This document shows positions 30,837 through 42,680 of a DNA stretch of 53,168 nt, piece by piece; position 1 is the stretch's first letter; the number at the start of each line of letters is the position of its first letter. The notes below the pieces were generated by a model. That model made no database searches and was not told the origin of the DNA. It saw only the letters and a list, made by a program, of their open reading frames with translations. Origin of the DNA: Branchiostoma floridae. Its lineage: Eukaryota; Chordata; Leptocardii; Amphioxiformes; Branchiostomatidae. The stretch is taken from NCBI RefSeq assembly GCF_000003815.2, contig NC_049996.1, positions 15,458,197 through 15,511,364 on the forward strand, in the 5' to 3' direction. A program made the translations under genes and the position numbers.

Positions 30837-32962
30837 GGCCATCGAGTTTTTGTCGAAATCGCTGTTGCTTTTTTTGTACATAACGGAGGGTCCCATAACT
30901 TAGACGGTACCATAACTTAGAACGAGTTTTACTTTGTCTTATTATGCAGAAGAGAGCCGTGTTTGTTTTTATCTACTGTGTTGAATAAAATCGTGAAGAA
31001 CTCAACTTAATGCACAGAGCTGCCGTCTGGATGAAACGCGGGATTGCGTACAGTAACCGATTTTTGCGTCACCAAGGAAATTTGAGCATTAGAAATGGCT
31101 ACGTTCGAAGCAAGGTCACTGCGTGGTGTGGTATCTTACATTAAACTTACGAAACAATCACAATGCAAATTAAATTGTTTTACACATGAGACATAAAGCT
31201 ATACAAAAACACAAAAAACGTGGGTCTTGATGATTTAATCTGGCAATTAAACTGACCTGAAATAATGAAGTAATCGCGGAGTCGAACGCCCTCCCCAAGT
31301 TACGTCACGGTCAATCCGTTGACCGCGGTTCGAATGTATCTAAACAGTGCAGCATCTCTGGTTTCGCTTTACAAAAGTCAGGTGGGGCTTGCAAAATGGT
31401 AAAATTGCTTTTAATCTAGTTTGAGGTACGTCGTGTAAACTTGAGATTGGAAAATTTCCGGTGGCCGGCTAAAGATACACAAGTCGCCATGCGACGGGGC
31501 ATTTTGATGTAGCAAATATGTCTGCACGAAACCTTAGACTCTCATAAAGTCCGCAACTTGAAGATTGACAGGCTTTGAAGTCGGCGCGACCGGCCCGATC
31601 TGACGATATGTAAGTCGCTGAATGCATCATAACGTGAACATCGTTGAAAGTAAATTTCAACTTTTCTGTCCAAAAATAAACAGGTTAAAACACAACTAGC
31701 GGTCTCCAAAAAATGTTGAATATGGTTTAAAATCTATCACGACTTTTTACTGAACTGACTGGAATAAGCAAGGGATTTGCTACAGACGTTGCGGTGCCTA
31801 TCAGACTACAGAAGTCATCATATTTAGTTTCCGGTGTTGCCACGCTAGCATGAGACTTTGGGGCGTTCTTGTGACAAATTTGTGGCATTGAGTTCATACT
31901 TAGGAGCCATTGACGTGAAATGAAGTATTTACTCTCATCGCCATACGAAGCAACAGATCGTCAACGTTGACATGGCTTGGAATGCAACACGCGGCGTCAA
32001 CAGTCGCTAAGTTACATCGGGCCTCGCATCGGCGGTGACTTACGCACGGTCAAAAATTAGGTACCAGAGGGAAGCTGGAGTTAGTTGACACAAAATTCTT
32101 CGTTCTTTTTTCTCAAAATTGTTCCAACAAGTCAAAGAGAGACAGAGGTATTTGTAGTACTAAGTTAGGGTACCCTATTTAGAATGGAACGATATGGAAC
32201 GTTATATTCATAACAACATTTGTCTGTTTTCACCGACTGAGATTCAGGGTGTAAATCGTGCTTGGCCGATGTAAAATAAACTCCTGAACGGAAAATCCCC
32301 AAACACCACCACTCCCGTTTATCATTAGTAAACACGCAACAATTTTCACACACCCGACATTGATACAAAACGATGTCGAACTTGTAAATTTACGTTCTAA
32401 GTTATGGGACCCTCCGTTATATACTCAACACACACTGTTTACAGTACAACCGCACTCAGTTACTCGTACTCAGTTCATTGAATCAAATAATAAACAAGCA
32501 CGCTGAACTTGAAAGACGCACTATGTAACGTTACGCCGACCTCGGTCTGGTCTGCGGTGTCGTTCATGGGGATAGTTCGTGCAAAGGCCGACGGGAGTAG
32601 AACAGTTTCGCATTTGCCTCAAAGACCCTCGAACGCGTTCGCGAAGCCCTGCTCGAACCGATGAGCTGCCAAGGAGGCTTATTTCACTAACTACATAAAA
32701 ATGACTGGGTAGGAAATGCTATCCGTCAAGAGCGTTACCAACAGGGGTGACAACAGGAAAAGTGAGTTAGAACCACGGTTCTATGGTGGACCTGTGACTT
32801 ATCGGCTTTTACGTGAGAATAGTTTTCAACGTGGCTGGTTTGACCAAAGGCGATGGGCCATCGAATCCCATGGTGGAACAACTACACACCTTTAGTTCAA
32901 TAGAGTCGGATTTTTATTTATTACAGCAAACTAATACTGATTTCAACAAAAACTCGATGGCC
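30837..32962. mobile_element. TIR element (outer) carrying a nested TIR element
   Basis: Ends ggccatcgagtttttgt-cgaaatc (30837-30860) and complement (32939-32962), 24 bases with one mismatch. The 2.1 kb inside is mostly the nested element 30880-32420. No transposase frame was found. Confidence 0.75.
30880..32420. mobile_element. Nested TIR element, 1541 bp
   Basis: Perfect 25 bp inverted ends starting ATAACGGAGGGTCCCATAAC. A second, shorter copy of ccataacttaga lies just inside the left end. The insides have only short frames, so it is non-autonomous or decayed. Confidence 0.8.
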
Positions 32963-33174
32963 TACCGTCTATGATATAACTGTTAACTTCATGGGGGTGG
33001 AAATGACATGGATCAAGTAAACGCACTCGTAGCCATCAACATCAACAAAACGGTACAAAATTGAAAGCCCGATAAAAACGCCTAAAAACATTAACAAGTG
33101 ACCGTAGGTAACAATCTCTGTGACTTAATATAGATTTTTACATGTTGTAGGTTAAGGAGGTAATATCCTTGATG

Positions 33175-33835
33175 TTATTGCCTGCATGTAATGCAGGTAT
33201 GATTTTCACGGGCGTGGGAATTTTTGGAAGCTGGCCGGGCTTTAGGGCGCCGTATCTCAAGAACGGATGGTGCGAGCACAACACTTTTTGGTACGTGGGT
33301 TGGGGGTGGTAGCTTGACACTCCGGTTTGATTTTGGGCCTCCTGGCGCTTGAACTTGACATTGAAGGTGGCATTTTTTGTGTTTTTTGGGCACTTTTGGC
33401 GCTGTGTGTCCGGAACGATACGCGCCATTGCGACGATTTTTGGTGCATGGTTGGGGAGTTGTTGCCTGTTGCCTAGGATTGACTTTGGGCCTTGTCGATC
33501 GAACTTGACACGGCAGGTCGAATTTTGTGTCCGGGAGGGGGTTTTCCGGAGTTATATCTTCTGAACGGTTGGTGCGGGCGCGATGATATTTGGCACATGT
33601 GTTGGCGGTGGCTGAATAATTCTCAATTTTGATTTTGGCGCCCTTGGTGCTTGAACTTGACATTCCAGGTTACCTTTTGTGCGGACACGGGGCGTGCGCT
33701 GTATCTCCGGAACGCAAGGTGCCATTGTGTTGCTATTTGGTACATGACTTGGTGCTTGTGTCCTGGTGGTCAGGTTTGATTTTGGGCCTCCTAGTGCTTG
33801 AACTTGATACTGTATAGGTTGACCCTGTTTTCGTG
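33175..33835 (+). repeat. Tandem repeat, about 148 bp, four to five diverged units
   Basis: The word gcttgaacttgaca or close variants recurs near 33348, 33497, 33648 and 33796. Each unit also has gaacggttggtgcg-like, atttttggtacatg-like and gattttgggcctcc-like words. The same words occur singly in the 50-52 kb repeats. The 162-codon minus frame is a repeat artefact. Confidence 0.85.
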
Positions 33836-35200
33836 TGGTCGGGGCATCCCCCCAAATATCTGCTTGGATGTGAAAACAGATGACAGTTGGGTTTACATGT
33901 AGAACCATAATCTGTTGTGCTGCAGTGGCAGTGTGCTACCTTCAATGTATCAGGTTACTTTGTATCAACAGTGTCTGACCTGCCAGATGATGAATTTAGT
34001 CTAGTATCTGTTGCTGTATTTGTTAGGTACAGTTTAAGTTTGCTTCTTAGTCCGAGTTTGTGGTGTTTTGACTGAATTTGAGAGCTGTGTAGAACTGAGT
34101 TTAAAGTTCTGGTACAAGTTCCTTTACCCTGTTTGGCAATCAGCAGAAGATACAACTTTCTAAAGTGGAGGAGAAATGTATAGAGCTTGAGTGTAAGACA
34201 AAGGTATGTGTATGATTTTTCCTGTGTTTCTTGTAGTTTCTTTGGGGATGCCATTTCCGTATTGTATGCAGGTAATTTGTAGTTTGGGGCTAGTCATATT
34301 CGCTTGATTTTTGGGCCTGCTTAATCTATAGTACGGGCAGGGTTAAGTGGTAGAGGCTTTGTTCTGTTTTAAATTTGGTATCTTTTGTTGCATTTTGTCA
34401 CTGCAAAAATATGATGAAATTGTTTCCCCCTCTCTGCTCATTGATTCTGGGGGATGTTTGCTGGGCGTTCACTCTGACTACAACAGCTTTCTGAACTTTT
34501 TAATGTTGCCAGCAGCTTGCTATCTATGAATGGGATTGACAAGGACATTTTGAATAGTAAATTCTGCTGTAAAATTTGGCTTACGGTAGGTACTTCAAGA
34601 GATTTAGGTTTAAGTTGGACGGATTGAATAAAATATCATACCACCCTAATGCTGCTGGATGGGGCTACCACTATTCATATTGTCTGTGGAACTACTGTAA
34701 AAATATAATTTGTCAAATTATGCAAATAACCTTCGAGTGTCAAGTGATATAACACTCCAGAAATAAATCTTTAATGAATATCATTGGTACAATAAGGAGA
34801 TTTAGCAGCTGCATTAGGTCAGTACATTGAAATATCAGTACTGAATATATCATATATGACAGAATAACTACATGGGCCATCTGAGACCAAAAAAGGTAGG
34901 AAAAGTCGTCTCAATAACTTTAAGGTACTGTGGTTGGTAACATGCTTAAGAAATCCAAAATAAATAATGTTCATCCATGCCCAAACTTACACATTCCGAA
35001 AATGGAATTTCAGACTTTTGCATGGTGCACAACCAACACGGTAAAAATCTCACTTTTCCAACCACGCAACCAGGGGCGAAAAGGGAAAAAAAAATACACA
35101 ATAGGTCTACAGACACCTAATACATTTCATGCAGGCCTGAGGTCTACGAACTCTTGTTTGTTTTGTTTGTCCGTTTGGTGTGCGTCCGCGTTGCTGGATT
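33836..35200. other. Sequence without a recognised gene
   Basis: AT-rich. Only short frames, none with family features. No clear repeat boundary. Confidence 0.45.
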
Positions 35201-35206
35201 GGGCGG

Positions 35207-35535
35207 TGTACCGAAAGTGCGAAAAGGAACGAAAAGGAACGAAAAGGAGCGAAAAGGAACGAAAAGGAACGAAAAGGAGCGAAAAGGAACGAAAAGGAAC
35301 GAAAAGGAGCGAAAAGGAACGAAAAGGAACGAAAAGGAACGAAAAGGAAAGTACCGAAAGTGCGAAAAGGAACGAAAAGGAACGAAAAGGAAAGTACCGA
35401 AAGTGCGAAAAGAACGAAAAGGAACGAAAAGATTGGATAGGAACGAAAAGGAACGAAAAGGAAAGTACCGAAAGTGCGAAAAGCTTTTCGTTCCTTTTCG
35501 TTCCTTTTCGTTCCTTTTCGCACTTTCGGTAGACC
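35207..35535. repeat. 10 bp tandem array with giant hairpin end
   Basis: More than 20 units of gaaaaggaac/gaaaaggagc, punctuated by gtaccgaaagtgc. At 35484 the array inverts to cttttcgttc units and closes with gcactttcggtagaccc, mirroring its start ggtgtaccgaaagtgc. Since 10 is not a multiple of 3 and no unit contains a stop, several frames on both strands stay open, giving spurious proteins of up to 200 residues. Confidence 0.93.
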
Positions 35536-35780
35536 CGGATTGGGTATGTAGCTGTTTAGAACGGGTGGTTTCCCGGGGCACGTGGTCACGTTGTTGTCGT
35601 GATCTGTTTAGTTGTGTACTTATGTTAAGTCCGGTGCATGTTATCTGCATATACAGTGCTTATTTTTATGTGCTAGCTATGACGTGTATAAAGCCGTGGT
35701 CACAGAGCGCGTAGTACATCGTACGATAAGGTCAGAAGAGCGTACCTGCGTCAATCGCAGACTACATACATGCGGGTTCA

Positions 35781-36074
35781 TAAATGAAAGTTATCATACC
35801 TACCTGGTTAGATAACTACAGTTATACTAGCTACCCGGAGAAATACAATGGCGTTTTCCCTAGAAACCGCAAGGTGGCAGTTCTTCACAGTAAAAGCAAA
35901 CACAACATCCGGGCACTGACCCTCCCATCATCCTCTTTTCCCGAAACGACCCGAGTCGAACTACCTCACTCGAGCCTGGGTCGGGCTAAATAAAGAGGGT
36001 GGGACATTGTATTTCTCCGGGTAGCTAGTATAACTGTAGTTATCTAATCAGGTAGGTATGATAACTTTCATTTA
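35781..36074. mobile_element. 294 bp palindromic module abutting the DIRS element
   Basis: Inverted arms of about 69 bases (taaatgaaagttatcatacc and onward, complement ending 36074). The left interior (about 35845-35955) is almost identical to the reverse complement of 40885-41000, the inner right end of the DIRS element. It abuts or overlaps by two bases the left end of that element. Confidence 0.8.
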
Positions 36075-36409
36075 TACGTCGCTACCCTCCGAAATACAAT
36101 GGCGACTTTAAAGCCGCGAGAAGGAGGTAGACTGAGACTCACCAAGAAGGTTAAAACCTTGTTGGGCTCACCAAGCCCCCATGGGAGCAGGAGACTAGAC
36201 CTCTAAGAGTCACACCTCCCTCCAGTGTCATCCAGCTGCTATCGAAGGATGCTTCTGTCTCATCCCCCAATTTTACAGCTGTAAGTGCCGGATGCAAAGG
36301 CAGAGCTAACCGACTGTAGTGCCCGAAGGGTACAGTCTTGCCACTTATAAGTTATAACTGAGATAAGTGTGCTCTGCCCAAACGGACTCGGCCTCTGGCC
36401 GACAACAAC

Positions 36410-37300
36410 TTAGAAAGTTCTGACTGACACCCAGTCTGTCAGCTTTCACAAATCCTTCAAGGAAAAACCTCTGCGCACCGATGCAGAAGCAGCGGTGCTG
36501 TGGTGAGGATGAGCATTGAATAGACTGGTGTCAAAGCCTGAAAGATCCAACATCTTTCAGCCAACTGGCCCAAAAGGCCGACACCACTGGGTTATCAGCC
36601 TAAAAGAAGAAACCCCTTAGTCTGATAGGAGATTGACTTCTCCTTAGGTAAGAAATGCCTCACCACACATAAGATCTCACTAAGATCTTAGGAAAGGAGT
36701 GACTTCTCCTTAGGTAAGATATGTCTCACCACACAAGATCTCTCTAAGATCTGGGTGCAATCGAACAACGATCTCTCTGTAAGGCTGAGTCAGCCTATCA
36801 GATTTGTTAGTTCCATATGAACAAAACAACTCTGGAAACAAACTCTCGTACAGCATGAGATACAAGGACGCCAAAGTCCAACATCTGTCAGCAGATTACA
36901 AAGCCATCAATTGCAAGATTGGCTTAAGCGAGAGCTGTTTCAAATTCAGGGACCTAATGGCTCCCAAGTCTGAAGGAATCTCAGAATCGTACCCACGTCC
37001 CAAGACTCAGTACCTCAGTCTTGGAGGGTCACGCGTGTATGCTAGATACACCCGCTTAAAGTTAAAGGCTCTCCAGTCAGACCAGTGTTGTTCTGACTGG
37101 ACTCCGTCTGTGATCAGACGAGTTGAGAAAATCGCAGAGCCATGAACATTTATGGTCTTATAAAAAAGACCCCCTTGATTAAGGCACAAGAGGTAATCAG
37201 TGACCTCCATGACCGTCGCCTTAGACGGATCCAATGCCCTAGTCTCGCACTCCAGGCTGCCTGATACTGTTTCTGTGAACACAGTCTTGCGGCGCAGCAC
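36410..37300 (-). pseudogene. DIRS tyrosine-recombinase remnant
   Basis: N-terminal core-binding part: ATVMEVTDYLLCLNQ, GGLFYKTINVHGSAI. The catalytic part continues in other frames: LKQLSLKPILQLMAL, SADRCWTLASLYL (the first catalytic Arg region), then FNAHPHHSTAASASV and GFSLKDL.KLTDW, the region that normally holds AHSTRAA and the HxxR box. Here the Arg is replaced, so it is inactive. Confidence 0.78.
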
Positions 37301-37603
37301 ACGCTACAGGTGCCGCCGGCGCGCCTCAGACGACAAACCCGCAGTGATCAGAGCTTGTCTGACACTATCCGGGCTGTTGGTCTGAGTAACCTCTAACGAG
37401 GATGAACTTCCTCTGGCCCGGAAGAGGAACACCGTCTTGTTCCACTGGAAAAGACAGTAGATCTCATACCAGACTTCCTGTAGGAACAGAAAGCACGGTT
37501 GAGATGGCCAAAGCTATGGCCATAGATTTCGCCTGATCGAGGCAAATTTCTCATAAGAACGTATAACTCGAGAGGAGGCAGAAAGGTGGAATCCCGTACA
37601 CTC

Positions 37604-37906
37604 TCAAGTTGTCCCCTGCAACTGAAAGTGTCGATCTTCCACGCCTCTGGTTCTAGGCACAGAGTGCCAAACGCAGCTGTATTTCAGCCTGGATGCGAAC
37701 AGATCGACCTTTGGTAGAACTGAAGCATACGCTTGGCGGAAAAGGAGTGGGCGAAAAGCTCCACTGGTTTTGGTCTTGGAAACACTCCGGGCGCCATGTC
37801 GGCCTCGGAAATCGGACCCAGCAAGGGTTCCGATGAAAACACCAAACCATTGCCTAAAAAGGCACACTACCACAAAGCTATGGCTGTCTGGCATAGAAGT
37901 TGGCAA
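37604..37906 (-). pseudogene. DIRS RNase H-region remnant
   Basis: Contains LPKVDLFASRLKYSCVWHSV, matching the PxVDLFASRLN block that closes the RNase H part of DIRS and Ty3-like polymerases. Flanking frames are interrupted. Confidence 0.7.
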
Positions 37907-38749
37907 AACAACTTCCTTGCCTACATATGTACGCCACTGCTGACGTATGTATAAGCCTGAGGTGGACTTGACTGTTGCTTACAAAGCAGGTTTGGTCGAG
38001 TAAACGTTGTAGCGAGCTCTAAAAATAGCTCGCTAATACGTGTCTCTCTCTTGAAGAGAGGAACCGTTTTCTCGTCCTGCGTCCACCGCAAAACTGCTCC
38101 TCGGACTTGAAGCGAGTCGTCCGTTGTGATAGTTAAACTACCGGACTCGCCCAAAAGTCTCGACTACTCCACCGTGGCAAGCAAGTTGACCCGGTAGCTA
38201 GTCCCGAGGGAGCTTCTGGGGACAACACAACTTCGGTGTCCCACAGACGAGTCTCTTTCAGAGCCTCGTTTAGACCATTCTACAAGCTCCAGTGAAAGAG
38301 CGTAGCATGTAAGACCACCGCTGACGCTACAGCCATGCGCCCTATCACTTCGGCAAAGTGCCAAAGAGACACATGAGGCAAGAAGGTACAAGTCTTGTAA
38401 ACCTTCACCTTTTTCTCTTGAGGAAGAGATAAGGTCACAAGAAGACAAATGATTTACTTCCATCCAGGAAGATAACTGCTGGGTTGAGATCAATTGGGAC
38501 TTTCCCAAAAGATCAGGAAACCCACATCATGCGTCATACAACGAACACGTTTGCAGGTACTGGAGACGCTTTGCCCGAGACGAGCCTGATTCAGCAAGTC
38601 ATCAAGTCATCCGAATCTCTTTGAATCGGATGGCACCAACTACTGGTTTAAAAACCGCATATGTCCTAGGAGCGCCAGAGGACCCTGGGACACTTTACTT
38701 GAAAAAACTCCCCAACTGTTTCTGAAAAGAAACAACAGGAGTTTCTAAG

Positions 38750-39234
38750 TGACTGGTGTGATAATAAAAAGGCAACCTTGATGTCCAGGTATACCAACCA
38801 GTCATCCTCACTTAGGAGGGACATCACGTCCTTGATGTTCTCCAGTTCACGTGTTCTGAAAACACCCTACTGTTTCAGAGGTCTGAAACTATGACTAGAC
38901 GCCAAGTTCCATCTTTCTTTGGAACCATAAAACCAAAAACGGGGCCAAAATTTGGTCCCCGATTGGAGGATTCTCTAAGGAGATCCCAATTCCGCTGAAG
39001 CGAAAACAAGCCACAAGTCATACTTCTGGCCTTGTCACCTCCTCTGGAGGGACAAAAAGACGGAGTCGCCTTGAGAGATGAAACAACGGTCCATCTCGAG
39101 CTGACAACACAACGCCCAGTACCCATGGGTCTGAACAGATGTTTGTCCACAAGAGGGAACAAGAAATCCCTCAAATCTACTTGTAGCTGGGGCAGCAAGG
39201 TACCACACACAAAGAGCGACCTGGGCTCAAGCAC
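38750..39234 (-). pseudogene. DIRS reverse-transcriptase remnant
   Basis: Encodes FGFMVPKKDGTWRLVIVSDL, the entry block of DIRS/Ty3-type RT. After a stop it continues with ELENIKDVMSLLSEDD, then WLVYLDIKVAF, matching motif A with its Asp (LDLKDAY-type). The YxDD motif was not found, so the enzyme is inactive. Confidence 0.8.
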
Positions 39235-41315
39235 AAGAGGCGAGGCAATTACTTATTGCCTACCAACTGCGGTGTCCCTTACACCCTTCCGGCCTGTAGC
39301 AGCCACGGAAGGAAAGGGATTTCTCCCCGCATCCACGCCCAAAAAAACACACGGTTAGGCGTTACTGTGGCCAACGGACTGTTATACCAGTCCTGTCGAT
39401 CGGCGTCTTGGGTGCCTTACGGACTGCTATCCTCTGGGGAATAGCAAGTCCCCAAAACTAGCTACAGCTAGCTTTGGTCAGGTGATCATTTGTGTCTTTG
39501 ACTGTAGTTAGCCAGACACTAGAACCTATATTTAACCCAATCATGCACGAAGCGTCTGATTTGGGTGACATGGGGGCAAAACCCCAAACGTTCAAATGTC
39601 CCGCAAAATTCAGGTGGCCATTCGTGGTCCTACCTGTCATTCATGGCCCTTGCCTGTTCGCAAGGAAATCCATCCTCATGAACGAGTCAATGAGGTTGCC
39701 AGAGGTCAATGACCTTCAAAATGGACTGTAAGGCCTGCAAAGCAGTGCCTTTATTGTTTAAGCCGGAGCGAATCGTCATGCTATGCGGCATGCATAGCTA
39801 AAAAAGTTTGTTACACAGACCGCCATTTCGCTTTCAATACCGGCTATGAGATGAGGCGGAGACCGCCTACACCTGAGAACCGTCAAAAGATACGGTTTAT
39901 CAGCGAGGAAATCCTCGTTCCAGGTGTGAAGCCTTTCTTCATAAACCAACCCAGAACTCCAGGGGAAAACAACATTCCCTGTGTTCAGGTTTGGTGAGGT
40001 CTAAAAGGAAAGTGAAAGGCCTCTCCAGTACAGAATAGTCTGACTACTTACCTGTTCAGTAATAGCACCGGAGTACTCCACATTCTCGGAAAACATTTCC
40101 GAATCTGGAGGAGGCGCATGACCGACTGGTCCTTGGCCTTCGTGTACCACACCCCTGAGTATGTTCTCAGTGGGCAACTGGGCTTATAACGTGGAGGACG
40201 CAAACCGCGCCTCGAACGTTTATCGTCTGAAACGAAAAAACCCACGCACGTGAAACTGACGGGACTGAACTACGGCATGCCGGTCTCAAGTCAGTCATGA
40301 GACGGCTAAACTTCGTGAACACGTTCCAAGACAAGTGTTCAACAGGCGATTGGGTCATAAAACCCCAGTACCTGGCCCCGCTGTAATAGGAAAACAGCGG
40401 GGGTGCTTCAAGAAGGCCTGCCGGCAACAAAGTGGCGGCGGACAAGCACTGGTACTGCTCGCAGGAAACCTGCTGCCACGAAGGACAGAGGATTGCGTAA
40501 AGACTCAGGCGTGACAACCCAGCCAGTGGGAAGAGTCACGCCTCCCTGCCTGCACAAGATACAGGAGGGTACAGATTCCAACCATGGTCCGTAGACGTGG
40601 TTGGGATCATCACTTTGATCATCACCGCTAGACACGATGAACAGGGCATGTTCGAACATGTCCGTCTAGCACGTGAGCCTGAAAAGAAACGCTGTGAAAG
40701 AAAAACAGCAAAAGGTGAATAGTGATGTAAAACAACAGTTCCAAAGTCACAAAAGCGACCTGAAGAGACTATGAAGTCTCAAGAACCTACTGTGAACTAC
40801 AAAGGACAGAAAAAGTCCCGCTAAGGTAGGAAAAATACCACCGAAGCGAGAGACAAAACGATACCACAAACCGCTTCGAAGAAGGGCAGTTTCGGGAAAG
40901 AGGATGATGGGAGGGTCAGTGCCCGGATGTTGTGTTTGCTTTTACTGTGAAGAACTGCCACCTTGCGGTTTCTAGGGAAAACGCCATTGTATTTCGGAGG
41001 GTAGCGACGTATAATCAGATTACATCTCAGCTCTCGCCGGTCTTGGGTCAGTTTACCATAACCGTAACCATGGGGACAACTCGAACAGAAAAGCAGACTC
41101 TATGAATCGGAAATATATGATATAATGCTTATGATATGATTTTTGTATGATAGCATTTTTGGTTGAGGGCATATCACAATACATGTACGATCTTCGAAAA
41201 AGCCTGACTCGTAGAGTCGGCAAGCAGGCCAAGATAACCATACCAGTACTTGATTTGAACCATTGCTTGTAAAACTCATGTTGTCATGGTCTCTTTTAAT
41301 TTATTTTTCTTACAG

Positions 41316-41434
41316 TGAAAGACATTATAGGAAGGTATTCAACAGATAGGTCCACGTTTGGTGGACGAACGCGTTCAGGGGGCTATTCAGAAGAGACACT
41401 TGTGAAAAATCGTACGACGCTGGAAATCATATAA
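41316..41434 (+). CDS. Candidate terminal coding exon (unassigned)
   Basis: A strong pyrimidine tract and acceptor (tttatttttcttacag) precede 38 open codons, reading KDIIGRYSTDRSTFGGRTRS, GGYSEETLVKNRTTLEII, then TAA. It would need a phase 1 upstream exon. The last EF-hand exon found ends in phase 0, so a direct join fails. An exon lost in the N gap could bridge them. It lies just outside the DIRS element and before a repeat pair. No family match recognised. Confidence 0.3.
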
Positions 41435-41440
41435 CCGTAT

Positions 41441-41665
41441 TACCAATGGCCGAAACACCGATGCCAGTTCCAAAATATCGCAGATATAGGGGTCAATTCT
41501 GGCATCATCACATCGATTATAACAACAGCTACGGCAAACAGAAACGAACGTGCATCATTTCACACCGGTGTACTGGCGAGGTGCAAAGCCACATACGAAT
41601 GCGGCAAACGAAACAAACAGATATAGGTCAACGCTCACTGCAAAGAAACCTTCAAAATACTCTTG
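41441..41665 (+). repeat. Diverged direct duplication, copy 1
   Basis: Matches 41957-42180 in order (ccgaaacaccgatgcc, atataggggtcaattct, cgattataacaacagctacg, cgtgcatcatttcac, gctcactg). Identity is roughly 75-80% by eye. The 108-codon frame in copy 1 is not kept in copy 2. Confidence 0.75.
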
Positions 41666-41956
41666 ATACCACATGTACATGTATAATAAGGGGACAAACG
41701 GCAACCAGCTATATAATAAAACCAAGCACATACCAGGCGCAGCACGAACATCTAATAGCACAAACGGAATAAAACACATCAGGTCCCAAACGCTCAAGTA
41801 CATAAATACAGTTAATTATCATCTTCAAAATTGACATGGATACCCCAGACAGATGCTCTACGGTGTTAGCCGTTTCAGGAGAAAACGACATCTGTTCACT
41901 GAAACAACTGGCGAGACAGATGACCTTAGTAACCCTATCTGCTTGGAGATAACCTG

Positions 41957-42180
41957 GTTACCAAACGCCGAAACAACATTGCCTGTTCCACAATACCGAA
42001 AATATAGGGGGGAATCCTGAAATTATTATCTCGATTATAACAACAGCTACGGCCAAAAGAAAGGAACGTGCATCATTTCACGCCGGTCTACAGGCGACAT
42101 GCCAAACCACATAAGAATGCAGCAAACGGAACATAGAGATATAGCCTATAGGTACGAACGCTCACCGAAAAAACCGTTAA
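41957..42180 (+). repeat. Diverged direct duplication, copy 2
   Basis: Partner of 41441-41665, about 515 bp downstream. Runs into a foldback element on its right. Confidence 0.75.
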
Positions 42181-42199
42181 CAATACTCTGTTCAGTCAC

Positions 42200-42490
42200 A
42201 GTGTAAAAAAACTGCCGGAGCCTGTCATCTGTTTGGAGGGCACGCCTTTTCCGTGAGGCGTAGCGAGCTATTTTGTTAGGCACCCAGGCAGAATATTTTC
42301 CTGTCTGACTGTCGAGGGTGTTGAACAAAGGCCACGACTAGCCTCCATAGCAGGCTCTCTGGGGCCTTTTTTGCTGGCCATTTCTTTTGTACTGGGTCAA
42401 AAGGCCCCAGAGAGCCTGCTATGGAGGCTAGTCGTGGCCTTTGTTGAACACGCTTGACCCTTGCAATTTCCTGCATTTTCAGAGGCACAT
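42200..42490. mobile_element. Foldback element, copy 2 (perfect inner hairpin)
   Basis: Arms around ggccacgactagcctccata and gcaggctctctggggcct (42332-42366) pair with 42400-42440 almost perfectly around a short centre containing ttcttttgtactgggtc. Related to 8900-9430, 45755-45934 and 48278-48470. Confidence 0.8.
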
Positions 42491-42541
42491 TTTAGGGAAA
42501 CACATAGCCTGGGAGCCATCCGTTTACTACCGGTCCAACCC

Positions 42542-42680
42542 TTTTCATAAATGATAATGATAGTGATGATAATAATGATAATGGTTTATTTGATCAAAGA
42601 TAAAAAGTGTCCCATTGTGGCAGCCAAAATTGTTTCCAGGACATTACAAAATTATAGGCAAAGTAATTTATCAGTTATAA
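42542..42680 (-). mobile_element. 3' end of a retroelement with (ATTATC)n-like tail
   Basis: On the minus strand, ttttggctgccacaatggg and a tttgatcaaataaacc word (AATAAA) run into (CATTAT)n at 42590-42548. This looks like the 3' end of a CR1/L2-like LINE. No coding part. Confidence 0.45.

Larger units (their letters stand above)
36073..41013 (-). mobile_element. Degraded DIRS-type tyrosine-recombinase retrotransposon
   Basis: Seen: perfect 32 bp inverted ends (tatacgtcgctaccctccga and onward; 36073-36104 and 40982-41013). On the minus strand, decayed protein blocks occur in DIRS order: reverse transcriptase (about 39234-38750), RNase H (about 37800-37604) and tyrosine recombinase (about 37300-36410). 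Frames are broken by stops and frameshifts throughout. Known: DIRS elements use a tyrosine recombinase rather than a DDE integrase, have inverted ends and leave no target duplication. All three fit here. A gag-like region upstream of the RT (40660-39300) is not recognisable. Confidence 0.85.

Noticed and set aside
33175-33663. 162-codon minus-strand frame rich in Pro/Ser/Lys
   Set aside because: Reads through the 148 bp tandem repeat. The repeated peptide decays with the DNA repeat and shows no synonymous bias.
34930-35714. Open frames of 160-200 codons on both strands
   Set aside because: Products of the 10 bp stop-free tandem array, with no start context, family or flanking exons.
41446-41772. 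108-codon plus frame
   Set aside because: Lies in a duplicated repeat whose second copy does not keep the frame.
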